From assembly GCF_051304405.1 (NCBI RefSeq), contig NZ_JBPPGG010000001.1, forward strand, positions 496,001 to 560,000: a stretch of DNA of 64,000 nucleotides, read 5' to 3'. This document shows, one piece after another, positions 55,072 through 63,632 of this stretch. Numbering within the stretch: position 1 is the stretch's first letter; every line of letters starts with the position of its first letter. The notes below the pieces were generated by a model. It had not been told where the DNA came from, did not search any database, and saw nothing but the letters and a program-made list of their open reading frames with translations. The stretch is from Pedomonas sp051304405 (GTDB taxonomy: Bacteria > Pseudomonadota > Alphaproteobacteria > Sphingomonadales > Sphingomonadaceae). The translations under genes and the position numbers were made by a program.

Positions 55072-55114
55072 GTGAGGTTCCTACGCTTGGGATCAGGGGA
55101 CGTGTGAGTATCGG

Positions 55115-55930
55115 CTAGTTAATGGAGCGTGCAAGCCTTTCAAGCGCCTGACGGATCCGGCGGGAGGTGGCCTCGTCCCGTGTCGTCTCCAGCATGGCGG
55201 AGAGAGAGCCCCGCGCCGAGGAGATGCGGCCCAGCTCCTGCTCCAGCCGCGCCCGCTCCCACCACAGGTTGCTGAAGGTGGGTGCAATGGCGGTCATGCG
55301 TTCGTGAATGACCAGCGCCCGCTGGCTGTCCCCGCTCTCCTCGGCCCGCCAGGCGATGTTGTTGAGCAGCCTGACCAGAATGGCCCGGTTGGACAGCGGC
55401 TCCATGTGGCGCGGATCGAGAGACATCCCGGGGCTGGTCACGCTCCGCTGGAGCACGGCCACATCCACATCGTCCAGCACCGCCCCGCCGGAGAAGGGGT
55501 CCTGAATGACCGCGTTGGTCCCGCTGCCGATGCGGATGAGGAAATGGGACGGCATGTTGATGCCATGGGCCTGCCAGCCCACCGCACGCGCCGCGCCGAT
55601 GTAGAGAATGGACAGCGCCACCGGCAGCCCCTTGCGGCGCTCGATGACGTCGATGAGGTTGGCGTTGGCGGGATCGTCGTAGCTCTCCCGGTCGCCCGCG
55701 AAGCCGAACGCCCCGGCAATGACCGATTGCAGCACCGCCGCCTGTTCGGCGGGCCCTTCGGCGTGCAGGCCGAGTTCGAACACCTCCCCGGCCATCTCGT
55801 CCAGAAAGGCGCGATACTGCGCCAGGGACGCGCGCGGATGGTCGAGCCCGGCGAGCATGAGCGCTGCCTCGGCCAGATCGATCTCGGGGTCATCGAGCGC
55901 CCCGAAGCGGATGAGTTCATCGAGGCTCAT
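55115..55930 (-). CDS. SirB1 family transglutaminase-like/TPR protein
   Basis: 271 residues. Central ANLIDVIERRKGLPVALSILYIGAARAVGWQAHGINMPSHFLIRIG is the SirB1 transglutaminase-like core, in which the usual active-site Cys position is not evident; then PFSGGAVLD and a C-terminal TPR region (NRAILVRLLNNIAWRAEESGDSQRALVIHERM). The role is unknown. The ATG overlaps the yraN stop (ATGA). Confidence 0.9.
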   Translation of the reverse strand: MSLDELIRFGALDDPEIDLAEAALMLAGLDHPRASLAQYRAFLDEMAGEVFELGLHAEGPAEQAAVLQSVIAGAFGFAGDRESYDDPANANLIDVIERRKGLPVALSILYIGAARAVGWQAHGINMPSHFLIRIGSGTNAVIQDPFSGGAVLDDVDVAVLQRSVTSPGMSLDPRHMEPLSNRAILVRLLNNIAWRAEESGDSQRALVIHERMTAIAPTFSNLWWERARLEQELGRISSARGSLSAMLETTRDEATSRRIRQALERLARSIN

Positions 55931-56322
55931 AGTCCATCCTCGCCTGCGACTGCACAAAGGTGCCTTGGCAATCGCCAGGGCGCAACCAGAACCGCATCGA
56001 TACGCACAGAATTCGCCAACCGGCCATAGCGTGCCGCCAGCACCACCGCCGCGCGCCGGACCCGCGCCATGCGCCCCCGCGCGGCCGCTTCTGCCGCCTG
56101 TGCGAGGGTGGGACGATACTTCACCTCGACGAAAACGAGGCACCGCCCGCGCATCGCCACCAGATCCACCTCGCCCACGGGCGTGCGGACCCGCCGCCCC
56201 ACGATCCGGTAGCCCTTGAGCCGCAGCCACCAGGCCGCCACGTCCTCGGCGAGGCGCCCCCGCGCCTCGTCGCGCCGGCGCCCCTGTTGCCGATCGGCCC
56301 GGGAGCGGCCCGCACCACCCAT
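55927..56322 (-). CDS. yraN: YraN family (UPF0102) endonuclease-like protein
   Basis: 131 residues. RGRLAEDVAAWWLRLKGYRIVGRRVRTPVGEVDLVAMRGRCLVFVEVKYRP is the family core, with the nuclease-like D...EVK pattern. The function is unresolved. It lies between rsmI and sirB1, the common genomic position beside rsmI. Confidence 0.93.
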   Translation of the reverse strand: MGGAGRSRADRQQGRRRDEARGRLAEDVAAWWLRLKGYRIVGRRVRTPVGEVDLVAMRGRCLVFVEVKYRPTLAQAAEAAARGRMARVRRAAVVLAARYGRLANSVRIDAVLVAPWRLPRHLCAVAGEDGL

Positions 56323-56329
56323 TCCGGCC

Positions 56330-57169
56330 TCACGTCCGCCCGGTCAGGCCGAGCGCCAGCTTGTACAGCTCCTGCCGGTTGCCGCCGGTCTCCGCCGCCA
56401 CCTGCTTCGCCGCTTCCTTGACCGACAGGGTCGCAAGCGCAGCCTTCAGCCGCGCCTCGATGGCCTCCTGGCTGAACGTTTCCTCCACCGGCGGGCCAAC
56501 CACCAGCACGATCTCGCCCCGGGGCGGGCCTTCCGCCACCAGCGCCCGCGCCAGATCGCCCGCTCGCCCGCGCCGCACCTCCTCGTGCAGCTTGGTGAGT
56601 TCGCGGGCGATGGCCACTTCCCGGTCGCCCAGCACCGCCGCGATATCCGCCAGGCAATCGGCCAGACGGGGCCCGGTCTCATAGAAAACCAAAGTCGCGC
56701 GCACCTGCTTCAGTTCCTCCAGAACCTTGGTGCGCCCCGCCGTTTTGGGCGGCAGGAACCCGGCAAAGAGGAACCGGTCCGTCGGCAGGCCGGCCACGGT
56801 CATCGCCGCCACGGCCGCGCACGGCCCCGGCAGGGTGGTAACCGCGATCCCCTCCTCGTGCGCCGCGCGCACCAGCTTGTAGCCGGGATCGGAGATGAGC
56901 GGCGTGCCGGCGTCGGTCACCAGCGCCACCGCCTTCGTCTTCGCCTGCTCCAGAAGATCCGGGCGCACCCGGTCCGCGTTATGGTCGTGGTAGCTGGTCA
57001 TCGGCGCGCGAACGCCCAGATGTTGCAGCAGCTTTGCGGTTACCCGTGTGTCCTCAGCGGCGATGAGTTCCGCTTTGCGCAAGACATCGGCGGCACGGAT
57101 GGTAATGTCCCCAAGGTTGCCGATTGGGGTCGCAACGATATATAGGCCAGGCGGCAGGGTGTCGTTCAT
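56330..57169 (-). CDS. rsmI: 16S rRNA (cytidine1402-2'-O)-methyltransferase RsmI
   Basis: 280 residues. LPPGLYIVATPIGNLGDITIRAADVLRKAELIAAEDTRVTAKLL, DAGTPLISDPGYKLV, PGPCAAVAAMTVAGLP, FAGFLPPK and FYETGPRL are the tetrapyrrole-methylase-fold signatures of RsmI. ATG 57169 (MNDTLPPG) is chosen by family length; the frame runs on upstream into the divergent lipoprotein gene. First gene of the gshB operon. Confidence 0.96.
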   Translation of the reverse strand: MNDTLPPGLYIVATPIGNLGDITIRAADVLRKAELIAAEDTRVTAKLLQHLGVRAPMTSYHDHNADRVRPDLLEQAKTKAVALVTDAGTPLISDPGYKLVRAAHEEGIAVTTLPGPCAAVAAMTVAGLPTDRFLFAGFLPPKTAGRTKVLEELKQVRATLVFYETGPRLADCLADIAAVLGDREVAIARELTKLHEEVRRGRAGDLARALVAEGPPRGEIVLVVGPPVEETFSQEAIEARLKAALATLSVKEAAKQVAAETGGNRQELYKLALGLTGRT

Positions 57170-57260
57170 AATGACCAATGGTGCCCCGTCGGGCCGGTCA
57201 CGGGCAATCGAAAACCGCAGCAACTTGTGCGTTTGCGGCTTGTTTTGAGGGAGCGCTTCC

Positions 57261-58559
57261 ATGACGTTCAGTCTTCGGATGGGCAGTCTTCGGATGGGAT
57301 CAATCGTCGCGGCCTTCGGCCTTCTGGCGGTTGCGGGCTGCGCTTCCCAGAACAACACCGCCGTGCGCGCCCCGGCGCCCGCGCCCGCCGCGCCGCCCGC
57401 GCAGGAGGCGGCCCCGCCGCCCCCGCCCGAGACGCTGAAGCCGGCTCCGCAGCAGCACCACGTGGCGCTTCTGGTGCCGATGAGCGGCCCCAATGCCCCC
57501 ATTGGCCAGTCTATCGCCAATGCGGCCAGCATGGCGCTGCTGGACATCAACAATCCGCAGATCCACCTCAAGGTCTACAACACCGCCCAGGGCGCGGAAT
57601 CGGTGGCCGCCCAGGCGCTTGCCGACGGTGCGGGCATCATCCTCGGCCCGCTGCTCGCCGAGAACGTGAAGGCGGTGCAGCCGCTGGCCGCGAGCAAGGG
57701 TGTTCCGGTCATCACCTTCTCCAATGACGCGACGCTGGCCGGCAACGGCACCTACGTGCTGGGCTACCAGCCCGATCAGGAAATCGAACGGGTGGTGTCC
57801 CACGCCACCCAGCAGGGCGTGAAGAAATTCGCCGCCCTCATCCCCAGCGGCAGCTACGGCAAGCGGGCGAGCGAGGCCTTCGTGCAGGCGGTGCGCGACA
57901 GCGGCGGCAGCGTCGTCGCCATCGAGACCTACCCGCGCGACCGCGCCCGGCTGCTCACCGCTGCCCGCCGCGTCGCCAACTACGACGCCCGCCTGGCGCA
58001 GGCCCGCGCTCAGGCGGCGGAGGCCACCGGCGTTGTCGGCGCGGCTGGCGCGAAACTTCCGCCCCCGGGCTTCGACGCGCTGCTGATCGCCGACGTGGCC
58101 GACTATGCCCGCGCCTTCATCCCCGCGCTCAAGCAGTATGGCGTGGACACCGCCAAGGTGCGGGTGATCGGGCCCGGCCTGTGGAACACGGAAAGCAACA
58201 TCGCCCGCGGCGGCACGCTGACGGGCGCATGGTTCGCCTCGGTGCCGGACTACACCTTCGACTCCCTCTCCCAGCGCTATGCGAGCCGCTTTGGCAGCCG
58301 CCCCTCCCGCTTCGCCAGCATGGGCTATGACAGCATCCTGCTGGTGCACGCCGCGACCGCTTCCGGCTGGAAGCTGGGCACCCCCTTCCCCCGCGCCATC
58401 CTGACGGCCCCCGGCGGCTACACCGGCATCGACGGCCTGTTCCGCTTCAACGCGACGGGCGTCGCCGAGCGCGGCATGCAGGTGAACGAGGTGACGAACG
58501 ACGGTACGCGCGTTGTGGCCCCCGCGCCCAACGCCTTCCCCACCGAGCTGACGCACTAA
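57261..58559 (+). CDS. Penicillin-binding protein activator (LpoA-like lipoprotein)
   Basis: 432 residues. Lipoprotein signal ending LLAVAGC (Cys near 27), an Ala/Pro-rich linker (~33-65), then a periplasmic-binding-protein fold: HHVALLVPMSGPNAPIGQSIANAASMALLD, LGPLLAENVKAVQPLA, ALIPSGSYGKRASEAFVQAV. It resembles the substrate-binding fold of LpoA, which activates PBP1a. It is divergent from rsmI, the usual pairing. Codons 4-13 are a 15-bp tandem duplication (SLRMG-SLRMG, 57270-57299). Confidence 0.88.
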   Translation: MTFSLRMGSLRMGSIVAAFGLLAVAGCASQNNTAVRAPAPAPAAPPAQEAAPPPPPETLKPAPQQHHVALLVPMSGPNAPIGQSIANAASMALLDINNPQIHLKVYNTAQGAESVAAQALADGAGIILGPLLAENVKAVQPLAASKGVPVITFSNDATLAGNGTYVLGYQPDQEIERVVSHATQQGVKKFAALIPSGSYGKRASEAFVQAVRDSGGSVVAIETYPRDRARLLTAARRVANYDARLAQARAQAAEATGVVGAAGAKLPPPGFDALLIADVADYARAFIPALKQYGVDTAKVRVIGPGLWNTESNIARGGTLTGAWFASVPDYTFDSLSQRYASRFGSRPSRFASMGYDSILLVHAATASGWKLGTPFPRAILTAPGGYTGIDGLFRFNATGVAERGMQVNEVTNDGTRVVAPAPNAFPTELTH

Positions 58560-58605
58560 GGCGCCTCTGGGTCAAGGCGCCTCTGGGTCAAGACGCCTCT
58601 GGATC
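58558..58605. repeat. 16-bp tandem repeat, three units, at the lipoprotein stop codon
   Basis: AAGGCGCCTCTGGGTC twice (58558-58573, 58574-58589), then AAGACGCCTCTGGATC (58590-58605). It starts within the TAA stop. Two more irregular repeats follow: TCCCG.CTTGGGAAGCACC-type units between 58636 and 58690, and GCCGTCACAAGCGAGAG twice at 58760-58793 with a partial third. The gap to 59.04 kb has no gene I can support. Confidence 0.9.
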
Positions 58606-59047
58606 CGGGTTGGCACGCCCCGTTGGAGGAGCGCTTCCCGCCTTGGGAAGCACCTCACCTCCCGTCTTGGGAAGCACCTCCCGGCTTGGGCCCCGGGCGG
58701 GGAACAGGCTTGACGGTTCGGCCAGCCGCTCCGATTCCAATCGCCACCGTCAAATCGCCGCCGTCACAAGCGAGAGGCCGTCACAAGCGAGAGGCTGTCA
58801 TGAGCCTGTAGGGCTCTGGCAGCCCTGGCACGAACCTGCAGGGTTCCGGGGTGCTTATGCCTCCGTGGCATGCAGCCCCCTTTCAACAAGGGATCTTACC
58901 GACGCGATTTGACCGAGTGCCTTCAGGGCGCATCCAAGCCCACGAACAGTCCCGAAAACCTGTCCGGCATCCGGATGCACTGAAACAGCTGAACTGAATC
59001 AGCACGCACGTTCCAAGTTCAGCCCCGGGCCCAGCTCCGGGCTCAAT

Positions 59048-59172
59048 AGACCCCGCGAGGTAGGCGCCCGCGGGGTCTGTGAAAGGAGGCTTTGCCTTGC
59101 CTTGGTGGAATGGCTGTCATCTTACCTAGGGGTCCATCGGGTGCAACAGCCTTATAGTCGAATAGTGCACCC
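59048..59172 (+). other. Decayed copy of a small-peptide start region with flanking hairpins
   Basis: Stem AGACCCCGCG / CGCGGGGTCT (59048-59078) is followed at once by GAAAGGAGG and TTGCC. The block from AAAGGAGG to about 59122 matches the start region of the peptide gene at 59372 with small deletions; the frame from the equivalent TTG stops after ten codons. GGGTGCA / TGCACCC (59139-59172) plus AGTTTTT then forms a terminator-like end. It looks like a remnant of a tandem duplication. Confidence 0.5.
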
Positions 59173-59371
59173 AGTTTTTAATAAAACTTGTTTATTTTCA
59201 ATACTATACGACCACAACCCTATTGCGAAGCCATGCTTCGCCTGCTTCCATTTCCCCGCCCGTCTGGCCGGTTGGGAGGCACGGCAGCGCGTCTGCCGTC
59301 AATCGGCCAGAATCCGTGCTCGCATCAACCGTTGGCGCGGAAATCGGCGGGCTGGAAAGGAGGGGTATGCC

Positions 59372-59473
59372 TTGCCAACAGTGGAAGTGCTGGCTGTCGT
59401 CATTTCTCTGCTGGCGTTGTTGATAGCGGCGGTCCGGCTCGGACTGTCGCTTGAAAAACGCCGCAGGGATTAG
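59372..59473 (+). CDS. Small hydrophobic peptide, possible type I toxin-like
   Basis: 33 residues: a TTG start six bases after AAAGGAGGGG, one of the strongest ribosome binding sites in the window, then VEVLAVVISLLALLIAAVRLG and a basic tail LEKRRRD. A single span with a charged C-terminus is the form of small membrane toxins and of putative holin-like peptides. An upstream remnant copy (59081-59122) supports tandem duplication, as in such loci. The frame continues upstream to 59102 through low-complexity sequence. Alternatively it is a harmless leader peptide. Confidence 0.45.
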   Translation: MPTVEVLAVVISLLALLIAAVRLGLSLEKRRRD

Positions 59474-59528
59474 GCCGCCGGCAAAGGGGGCCGGGCGGTG
59501 CTTCAGACGCGCTGGGGGTCGGCCGGCC

Positions 59529-59594
59529 CCTTACCTGCGCGCAAGCCCGCCCTAATCTGCGCGCCAGCCCGCCCTTACCTGCACGCCAGCCCGG
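59529..59594. repeat. 22-bp tandem repeat, three units, before the hemW 3' end
   Basis: Three 22-base units start at 59529, 59551 and 59573, each of the form CCTtAcCTGCgCGCcAGCCCGc with one to three differences. They lie between the small peptide gene and the convergent hemW. Confidence 0.9.
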
Positions 59595-59627
59595 ATGCGT
59601 TTCGGCCCGGCGCTCTGCACGGGCGCA

Positions 59628-60809
59628 TTACACGCGCGCCAGCTCGGCGAGCAGGCTGTTGAGCACCATCAGCCCCTGGGGCGTGGCGCGCAGAACGGCG
59701 GGCGTAAGCTCGACCAGCCCCAGCGCCGCCATGCGCGCGGCGGCGTCCATGTCGATGGCGTCCTCAAGCGCAACGCCAGTGCGGGCCAGGAAGCGGGCGC
59801 GGTCGATGCCTTCCGCCAGCCGCAGGCCCATGACGAGGGCCTCGTCCGCCCGCATTCCGGGCGACAGGGGTGTCTCCTCCTCCAGGCCGTGGCCGAGGGT
59901 TTCCACAGATTCCAGCCAGGCTTCCGGCTTGCGGCGGCGCTGGGTGGCAACGGCGTTGCGCCGGCCGTGCGCGCCGGGCCCCACCCCCACATAGTCGCCG
60001 TAGCGCCAGTAGACGAGGTTGTGGTGGCTCTCGCTGCCCGGCCGGGCATGATTGGAAATCTCGTAGAGCGGCAGCCCCGCCTGCGCCGTCATTTCCTGCG
60101 TCAGCTGGTAGAGGTCGGCCTGCGTCTCCTCGTCCGGCAGCACCAGATCGCCGCGCCGGTAAAGCTCGGCGAAGCGGGTCTGCGGCTCGATGGTCAGCTG
60201 GTAGAGCGAGAGGTGATCCGTCCCGAAGGCGAGCGCCCGGGCCAGCTCCGCCCGCCAGCTGTCCACCGTATGACCGGGCCGGGCGTAGATGAGATCGAAG
60301 CTGACGCGCCCGAACGTGCCGGTCGCGAGCTCCAGCGCCGCCAGCGCTTCCGCAAGGCTGTGGCGGCGGCCGAGCAGCCGCAGCGCCGCATCATCCAGCG
60401 CCTGCACGCCCAGCGAGACGCGGTTGACGCCCGCCTGCGCGAAGCCCTTGAACCGGGCGGCTTCCACGCTGCCGGGGTTGGCCTCCAGCGTGATCTCCAC
60501 GTCGTCCGCCACCGGCCAGTGGCGGGCGACCGCGTCGATGATGGCGGCGACCGTGGCGGGCTCCATCAGCGACGGGGTGCCGCCGCCGAAGAAAAGGCTG
60601 ACGACCGGCCGCCCCGGCGTGAGGGACGCCTCATTGGCCAGCTCGCGCAGGAGCGCCGCCCGCCAGCGGGCATGGTCCACGCTCTCCCGCACGTGGCTGT
60701 TGAAGTCGCAATACGGGCACTTGGACTCGCAGAACGGCCAGTGCACGTAAACCGCGAGGCCATCCTCGCCGGACACGGAGACGCCGGAAGAGAGAGGGTT
60801 ACTTGTCAA
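59628..60809 (-). CDS. hemW: Radical SAM haem chaperone HemW
   Basis: 393 residues. LAVYVHWPFCESKCPYCDFNSH holds the Cys-x3-Cys-x2-Cys-like cluster site with the extra residue pattern CPYCDFN of HemW (not HemN), then FFGGGTPSLM, EANPGS, GVNRVSLGVQALDD, and HNLVYWRYGDYVGVGPGAHG. It delivers haem to respiratory enzymes. The start is unclear: a TTG at 60809 overlaps rdgB by 11 bases; GTG 60776 is the alternative. Confidence 0.95.
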   Translation of the reverse strand: MTSNPLSSGVSVSGEDGLAVYVHWPFCESKCPYCDFNSHVRESVDHARWRAALLRELANEASLTPGRPVVSLFFGGGTPSLMEPATVAAIIDAVARHWPVADDVEITLEANPGSVEAARFKGFAQAGVNRVSLGVQALDDAALRLLGRRHSLAEALAALELATGTFGRVSFDLIYARPGHTVDSWRAELARALAFGTDHLSLYQLTIEPQTRFAELYRRGDLVLPDEETQADLYQLTQEMTAQAGLPLYEISNHARPGSESHHNLVYWRYGDYVGVGPGAHGRRNAVATQRRRKPEAWLESVETLGHGLEEETPLSPGMRADEALVMGLRLAEGIDRARFLARTGVALEDAIDMDAAARMAALGLVELTPAVLRATPQGLMVLNSLLAELARV

Positions 60810-61410
60810 TGACTTCAGCCACCAGTTGCGCGAAAGCCCGCGCGCGGTGCGACATGGCGTGCTTGGCGGCGGGCTCCATCTCGCCGAAGGTGATGTCAAA
60901 GCCCTCCGGCTGGAAGATGGGATCGTAACCGAAGCCGTGGGCGCCGCGCATCGGCCACACAAGCGTGCCGGAGACCCGGCCCTCGAACACTTCCGTGTGG
61001 CCATCGGGCCAGGCCAGGCACAGGGCGCAGACGAAATGCGCCGTGCGGTCCGCCTGAGCGACGTTCTTCTCGTCCAGCGCCCGCGTCACCTTTTCCATGG
61101 CGACGGCAAAATCCTTGCCCGGGCCGGCCCAGCGCGCCGAATAGATGCCGGGGTCGCCCCCCAGCGCATCGACGCAGAGGCCGGAGTCATCCGCCAGCGC
61201 GGGCAAGCCCGCCCCCTGCGCCGAGGCCAGCGCCTTGATCTCGGCGTTGGCGGCGAAGGTGGTTCCGGTCTCCTCCGGCTCGGGCAGGTTCAGCTCGCCC
61301 GCCGACACCGGCTCGATGCCGAAGGGGGCAAGCAACTCGCGGATCTCCCGCACCTTGCCCTGATTGTGGCTGGCGATGACCAGCCTGCCCGGTGTCAGCT
61401 TGCGCGCCAT
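60799..61410 (-). CDS. rdgB: XTP/dITP pyrophosphatase
   Basis: 203 residues, cleaning non-canonical purine nucleotides. LVIASHNQGKVREIRELLAPFGIEP, TFAANAEIKAL, LADDSGLCVDALGGDPGIYSARWAG, FGYDPIFQPEGFDITFGEM and SHRARAFAQL are the Ham1/RdgB signatures. It overlaps hemW, forming rdgB-hemW as in most alphaproteobacteria. Repeat copy 6 separates it from rph. Confidence 0.97.
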   Translation of the reverse strand: MARKLTPGRLVIASHNQGKVREIRELLAPFGIEPVSAGELNLPEPEETGTTFAANAEIKALASAQGAGLPALADDSGLCVDALGGDPGIYSARWAGPGKDFAVAMEKVTRALDEKNVAQADRTAHFVCALCLAWPDGHTEVFEGRVSGTLVWPMRGAHGFGYDPIFQPEGFDITFGEMEPAAKHAMSHRARAFAQLVAEVIDK

Positions 61411-61452
61411 AGGGTTAAATCCTCAAAACGTTTGCCACGAGCAATTTGCATT

Positions 61453-61615
61453 CGATTTGCAGGAGGGTCTTGACCCTCCTGCACCTCCCTTTCCTTTATC
61501 GGGCCGCACGCTTCATGAAGGTCGCGGCCCTTTTCAATTGCCGTGTTTTCCAGTGCGCGCCGGAACCACGGCCCGAAAAACGAAAGGGAGCGCGAGGGTC
61601 CGCGACCCTCGCATT
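61453..61615. repeat. Dispersed intergenic hairpin element, copy 6
   Basis: Left hairpin GCAGGAGGGTC-TT-GACCCTCCTGC (61459-61482), then CACCTCCCTTTCCTTTATC. Core GGGCCGCACG ... TGAAGGTCGCGGCCC. An insert with TTTTCCAG..CCGGAA, related to the middle hairpin of copy 4. Right hairpin GCGAGGGTC-CGC-GACCCTCGC (61592-61612), with CGAAAGGGAG before it. It lies between rph and rdgB, co-directional. Confidence 0.87.
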
Positions 61616-61631
61616 ATCAAAACAAACCCCT

Positions 61632-62348
61632 CTAGATCCCCAGAACGCGGCGCTGCAGGGCGAAGATCTCGCTCGTGCCGATGCGGGCGAGACGCAGCAT
61701 GCGCAGCAGGGTTTCCTCGCTGAACGGTGCGCCCTCGGCGGTGCCCTGCACCTCGACGATGCCTCCGGTGTCGGTGAGCACGAAGTTGGCGTCGGTGTGG
61801 GCGGTGGAATCCTCGGCGTAGTCCAGATCCAGCACCGGCACGCCCTCATAGACGCCGCAGGAGACGGCGGCCACTTGGCCGGTGAGCGGCAACTCGCCGA
61901 TGAGGCCCGCCGCCTGGAGGCGGGTGAGCGCCTGATGCAGCGCCACCCACGCGCCGGAGATGGACGCCGTGCGGGTGCCGCCGTCCGCCTGAATCACGTC
62001 GCAGTCCACCACGATCTGCCGCTCGCCCAGCTTCTGCAGGTCCACCACCGCCCGCAGCGAGCGGCCGATGAGGCGCTGGATCTCCTGGGTGCGGCCGGTC
62101 TGCTTGCCCTTGGCGGCCTCGCGCGGGGTGCGACTGTGGGTGGCGCGGGGCAGCATGCCGTATTCGGCCGTCACCCAGCCCTGCCCCTTGCCGCGCAGCC
62201 AGCCCGGAACGCTGGTCTCGACCGAGGCCGTGCACAGCACATGGGTGTCGCCGAACTTCACCAGGCAGGAGCCATCGGCATGCTTGGCAAACCCCACGAT
62301 CATCTCGAGAGGGCGCATCTGATCGGGAGCACGGCCGGAGGGACGCAT
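61632..62348 (-). CDS. rph: Ribonuclease PH
   Basis: 238-residue phosphorolytic 3'-5' exonuclease maturing tRNA ends. MRPSGRAPDQMRPLEMIVGFAKHADGSCLVKFGDTHVLCTASVE, GWVTAEYGMLPRATHSRTPREAAKGKQTGRTQEIQRLIGRSLRAVVD and CDVIQADGGTRTASISGA are unmistakable. ATG 62348 has AAGGAT eight bases upstream. Divergent from hrcA, as usual. Confidence 0.98.
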   Translation of the reverse strand: MRPSGRAPDQMRPLEMIVGFAKHADGSCLVKFGDTHVLCTASVETSVPGWLRGKGQGWVTAEYGMLPRATHSRTPREAAKGKQTGRTQEIQRLIGRSLRAVVDLQKLGERQIVVDCDVIQADGGTRTASISGAWVALHQALTRLQAAGLIGELPLTGQVAAVSCGVYEGVPVLDLDYAEDSTAHTDANFVLTDTGGIVEVQGTAEGAPFSEETLLRMLRLARIGTSEIFALQRRVLGI

Positions 62349-62536
62349 GAAGCAATATCCTTGTATCGAGTGGAGCGAACCAAAATCCCTGTCCCCGGCG
62401 CGCCGAACGCCGCCGGACCCCGTGCTTCTACCGGTCCCGCCGCGCCGCTTCAAGCGAGCGCGGCAGGCAAGACCGTCAACAATGCGCTGGAATGCGCCAG
62501 GCGCGGCGGGTCCGGACGCCCTGCCGGCCACAATGG

Positions 62537-62565
62537 TTGAACCATACAGGCGGTACACCTACATT
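62537..62565 (+). promoter_or_regulatory. Probable hrcA promoter, near-leaderless
   Basis: TTGAAC (62537-62542), 17-base spacer, TACATT (62560-62565); the expected start of transcription is within about five bases of the hrcA ATG at 62577. No CIRCE inverted repeat (TTAGCACTC-N9-GAGTGCTAA) is present in the gap. Confidence 0.5.
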
Positions 62566-62576
62566 CGAGCCCGGCC

Positions 62577-63632
62577 ATGAAGACACTTTCGATTACCGAT
62601 ATCAACGAGCGGGCGCGCGACATCTTCCGCCAGATCGTGGAAGCCTATCTGGCGACCGGCGAGCCCGTGGGCTCGCGGACGCTCTCGCGCCTGCCCGGGA
62701 TGAACCTGTCTCCCGCCTCCATCCGCAACGTGATGCAGGATCTGGAGGAAATCGGCCTGCTGTCCGCCCCCCACACCTCGGCTGGCCGCATGCCGACGGA
62801 ACTGGGCCTGCGCCTGTTCGTCGATGGCATGATGCAGGTGGGCGAGATTTCCTCGGAGGAGCGCGCCCAGATCGAGGCGCAGGTCAAGGCCGACGGCATC
62901 AGCCTGGAGGATGCCCTCAGCCGGGCGATCTCCACGCTCTCCGGCCTGTCCTCCTGCGCCGGGCTGGTGCTGGTGCCGAAGGCGGACATCCCCATCCGGC
63001 AGGTGGAGCTCATTCCGCTCTCGGCGCACCGGGCGCTGGCGATTCTGGTGGGCGAGGACGGATCGGTTGAGAACCGCACCTTCGAGCTGCCGCCGGGCAT
63101 GCCGTCCGCAGCCCTCATCCAGGCGGCCAACTACATCAACGCCCGCCTCGTGGGCCGCACGCTCGATCAGGCCCGCAAGCTCATCGAGGAGGAGCTGTCG
63201 CAGAACAAGGCCGAGCTGGACGCGCTGGCCGCCCAGGTGGTGGAGAAGGGCCTCGCCGTGTGGTCGGCGGATGACGACCACCGCGACGTCCTCATCGTGC
63301 GCGGCCAGTCCCGCCTGATCGAGGATGCCGCCGCCCGGGGCGATCTGGAGCGGGTGCGCCAGCTGCTCGAGGACATCGAGAGCAAGCGCGAGCTGGCCCG
63401 CCTGCTGGAGCTGGCGCTGAACGCCAGCGCCATGAAGATCTTCATCGGATCGGAGAACAGGCTCTTTTCACTCTCCGGTTCATCGGTTATCGCAGCCCCC
63501 TATCGCGGCGCCGATGAACGGATTGTTGGTGTCATCGGGGTCATCGGCCCCACACGGCTCAACTATGCGCGGGTCATTCCCATGGTGGACTACACCGCCC
63601 GCGTCCTGACCAGACTGGTATCGCAACAATGA
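62577..63632 (+). CDS. hrcA: Heat-inducible transcription repressor HrcA
   Basis: 351 residues. The N-terminal winged helix has RARDIFRQIVEAYLATGEPVGSRTLSRLPGMNLSPASIRNVMQDLEEIGLLSAPHTSAGRMPTELGLRLFVDG, then the dimerisation and GAF-like parts, ending VIGVIGPTRLNYARVIPMVDYTARVL. It represses chaperone genes at CIRCE sites. The ATG lies just after a promoter-like sequence with little leader. Its stop overlaps the grpE start (ATGA). Confidence 0.97.
   Translation: MKTLSITDINERARDIFRQIVEAYLATGEPVGSRTLSRLPGMNLSPASIRNVMQDLEEIGLLSAPHTSAGRMPTELGLRLFVDGMMQVGEISSEERAQIEAQVKADGISLEDALSRAISTLSGLSSCAGLVLVPKADIPIRQVELIPLSAHRALAILVGEDGSVENRTFELPPGMPSAALIQAANYINARLVGRTLDQARKLIEEELSQNKAELDALAAQVVEKGLAVWSADDDHRDVLIVRGQSRLIEDAAARGDLERVRQLLEDIESKRELARLLELALNASAMKIFIGSENRLFSLSGSSVIAAPYRGADERIVGVIGVIGPTRLNYARVIPMVDYTARVLTRLVSQQ

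Noticed and set aside
59102..59371. A longer 123-codon protein reading from 59102 into the 33-residue peptide
   Set aside because: The upstream part is low-complexity and crosses AT-rich promoter-like sequence; the strong ribosome binding site is placed for the TTG at 59372.
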